Below are positions 5,712-7,352 of a stretch of 7,352 nt of DNA, piece after piece. The first letter of the stretch is position 1; each line of letters opens with the position of its first letter. Source of the stretch: Bacteroidetes bacterium CG2_30_32_10 (lineage in GTDB: Bacteria > Bacteroidota > Bacteroidia > Bacteroidales > CG2-30-32-10). The translations under genes were made by a program, and so were the position numbers. Where the stretch lies: contig MNXO01000096.1 of NCBI GenBank assembly GCA_001872995.1, positions 1 through 7,352 on the forward strand, given 5' to 3'. The notes under the pieces are model-generated. The model was not told the DNA's origin, ran no database searches, and worked only from the letters and a program-made list of their open reading frames with translations.

Positions 5712-6680
5712 ATGCTATGTATTCTAAATATCAATCCAGATCCATACTTTAACATTGCTTGCGAAGACTATCTTTTCAATGAGCTAAAAGAAGATTGTTT
5801 TATGCTATACAGAAATGAAAACGCTGTGATTGTTGGCAAACACCAGAACACCTTAGCAGAAATTAATTACAAATATGTTAAAGAAAACAATATTAAAGTG
5901 GTTCGTAGATTATCGGGTGGGGGAACGGTTTATCACGATTTAGGAAACCTTAATTTTGCATTTATTCAAAAGAACCAAAGCCCCAACCTCGTTGATTTTA
6001 AACGACATCTAAAACCTATTGTTGATGTTTTGGCTAAAATGGGATTATCTGTCGAAATTGGGAAGAAAAACGACTTAATCATTGATGGTAAAAAGATTTC
6101 AGGTAATGCAGAACATGTTTATAAAGATAAAGTATTGCATCATGGCACACTTTTGTTTTCTTCCGATTTGATTAAACTCTCGCAAGCCATCAAAGTTACT
6201 CCAAACAAATACGAAGACAAAGCGGTAAAATCTATTCGAAGTAAAGTTGTAAATATAAAAGAATTTTTGTTAGTTCCAATGGATATACTTAGATTTGCTC
6301 AATTAGTTATGGAGCATATATTAGCTAATCATCCCGAAAACAGACTTTATCAATTATCTGATGATGATATTCAAAGAATTCAAGCTATTGCTGATGCTAA
6401 ATACGCAAATTGGGAGTGGAATTATGCCTATTCTCCGCCTTATAGGTTTTATAACCAGCAAATTGTTGAAAAAGATAACTATGAAATAGAGATGAATATT
6501 GACAATGGATTAATTAAAAAGATTAAGTTTTCAGCTAGCTATATTAATCAAGAAGTTATTACTGAAATAGAAGATATACTTGAAGAATGCAAACATAAGG
6601 AGCAAGCGATTAGAACAAGGCTTGAAAAAAATAAAATGAACAATAACTTAATAGATGCTATAATTAGCATTATGTTTTAA
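5712..6680 (+). CDS. lplA: Lipoate-protein ligase A
   Basis: The cytosolic enzyme activates free lipoate with ATP to lipoyl-AMP and transfers it to the lysine of lipoyl domains in 2-oxoacid dehydrogenases and the glycine cleavage H protein. From this start it is 322 residues (E. coli LplA about 338). It opens with NPDPYFNIACEDYLF. The lipoate/ATP-binding motif RRLSGGGTVYHDLGN is at 65-79, followed by KKNDLIIDGKKISGNAEH (118-135), where Lys128 matches the essential lysine of E. coli LplA, then HHGTLL (143-148) and KSIRSKVVNIKE (173-184). The accessory C-terminal domain is present (WEWNYAYSPPYRF, 234-246, onward), so this is the full bidomain form. An upstream in-frame ATG at 5688 would add eight residues but falls in the last heptamer of the inverted array; 5712 fits the family's N-terminus. 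A transporter gene follows after 12 bases. Confidence 0.94.
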   Translation: MLCILNINPDPYFNIACEDYLFNELKEDCFMLYRNENAVIVGKHQNTLAEINYKYVKENNIKVVRRLSGGGTVYHDLGNLNFAFIQKNQSPNLVDFKRHLKPIVDVLAKMGLSVEIGKKNDLIIDGKKISGNAEHVYKDKVLHHGTLLFSSDLIKLSQAIKVTPNKYEDKAVKSIRSKVVNIKEFLLVPMDILRFAQLVMEHILANHPENRLYQLSDDDIQRIQAIADAKYANWEWNYAYSPPYRFYNQQIVEKDNYEIEMNIDNGLIKKIKFSASYINQEVITEIEDILEECKHKEQAIRTRLEKNKMNNNLIDAIISIMF

Positions 6681-6692
6681 TGATACCAACTA

Positions 6693-7352
6693 ATGAAAAC
6701 AGAACAAAAATCATATCTTTTTGCCTTTATAGCCATTCTTCTTTGGTCCACAGTGGCAACTGCATTTAAAATTGCTTTAGAAGGAATGGATTTTATGCAA
6801 TTATTGATGTATTCATCCCTTGTTTCTTCAATTGTTCTATTTATTATTGTGTTGCTTCAGAAGAAGCTTGGATTGCTAAAGCAATATATCTCAAAACATT
6901 TGTTAAAAGGAATATTATTGGGCTTTATAACTCCTTTTTTATACTATACCATTCTTTTAAAAGCATATTCTGTGCTTCCTGCTCAGGAGGCAATGATTCT
7001 TAATTATACTTGGCCCATAATGCTTGTTATTCTCTCTATAATATTTTTAAAACAACCTATAAAACCAATTAATATAGTGGCAATTTTGGTGAGTTTTTTG
7101 GGTATAGCGATTATTGCTACAAAAGGGAATATTACCAATATTGTTTTCACCAATTTAACTGGCGATTTACTTGCCTTGAGTAGTTCCATTATATGGGCAT
7201 TATTTTGGATTCTAAATATGAAAGATAAAAACGATGAAGTCGTTAAACTTTTTGTTAGTTTCCTTTTTGGTTTTGTTTTCTCTTTTATACTAACTGCAAT
7301 ATTTTCGGAAATTAAACTACCCGAACCCAAATATATAGTATCGTTTATTTAT
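6693..7352 (+). CDS. EamA-domain (DMT superfamily) transporter, C-terminus cut off by window edge
   Basis: From the ATG at 6693, 220 codons run open to the window edge; the family is usually about 280-310 residues with ten transmembrane helices in two EamA repeats. The first repeat is complete: YLFAFIAILLWSTVATAFKI (helix 1, residues 8-27), later helices near 37-55 and 72-92, AYSVLPAQEAMILNYTWPI (91-109) with the family's helix-4 pattern, and FLGIAIIATKG (135-145) ending the repeat. The second repeat begins at GDLLALSSSIIWALFWI (157-173). It is an inner-membrane exporter or permease for small metabolites; the substrate cannot be predicted. The start is 12 bases after the lplA stop with no terminator, so the pair is likely co-transcribed. 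A link to lipoate transport is only guilt by association. A competing ATG at 6680 opens a different frame without the EamA pattern. Confidence 0.92.
   Translation, partial: MKTEQKSYLFAFIAILLWSTVATAFKIALEGMDFMQLLMYSSLVSSIVLFIIVLLQKKLGLLKQYISKHLLKGILLGFITPFLYYTILLKAYSVLPAQEAMILNYTWPIMLVILSIIFLKQPIKPINIVAILVSFLGIAIIATKGNITNIVFTNLTGDLLALSSSIIWALFWILNMKDKNDEVVKLFVSFLFGFVFSFILTAIFSEIKLPEPKYIVSFIY

Noticed and set aside
5525..5755. A 76-codon minus-strand open frame spanning the second array
   Set aside because: It overlaps the end of the TPR gene and the start of lplA, reads through the repeat, and has low-complexity hydrophobic composition.
7004..7330. A 108-codon minus-strand open frame inside the EamA transporter gene
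   Set aside because: It is the antisense shadow of a clear transporter gene, with no recognisable motif.

Overview
The window is AT-rich and looks like a chromosomal segment of a member of the Bacteroidota. Three things point there: a promoter of the Bacteroidota type (TTTTG, 21 bases, then TAAATTTG) in front of the leftward genes, exported proteins whose signal peptides end in -AQ or -SQ, and starts without clear Shine-Dalgarno sequences. The standard genetic code is used. No tRNA, rRNA, insertion sequence, phage gene or CRISPR array is visible.

Left part (1-2322, minus strand). A two-gene leftward unit: an RlmI-type 23S rRNA cytosine methyltransferase (2322-1135), then 36 bases further on a MATE-family efflux transporter (from 1098, running off the window).

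Divergent intergenic region (2323-2597). It holds the rlmI promoter and, nearer to dapD, a large inverted array of CACAAAG-type heptamers at one-helical-turn spacing (2456-2542).

Middle part (2598-5579, plus strand). A tightly packed four-gene unit: dapD (lysine/diaminopimelate synthesis), an exported YidD-domain protein, and two tandem paralogous exported TPR proteins that end in a membrane region with a PGxGxxYxG motif. Spacings are 12 bases, a 1-base stop/start overlap, and a 62-base overlap in which the whole hydrophobic core of the third envelope protein's signal peptide is encoded over the C-terminus of the second. These three proteins look like one envelope module of unknown function. 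They are the least explained part of the window.

Right part (5580-7352, plus strand). A second inverted CACAAAG array (5602-5690), with the same 4+4 layout as the first, separates the envelope unit from lplA (lipoate-protein ligase A). Twelve bases after lplA comes a DMT/EamA-family transporter cut by the window edge.

The metabolic genes (dapD, lplA, rlmI) are ordinary and confidently named. The points worth a second look are the YidD/TPR/TPR module with its long overlap, and the two matching inverted heptamer arrays.
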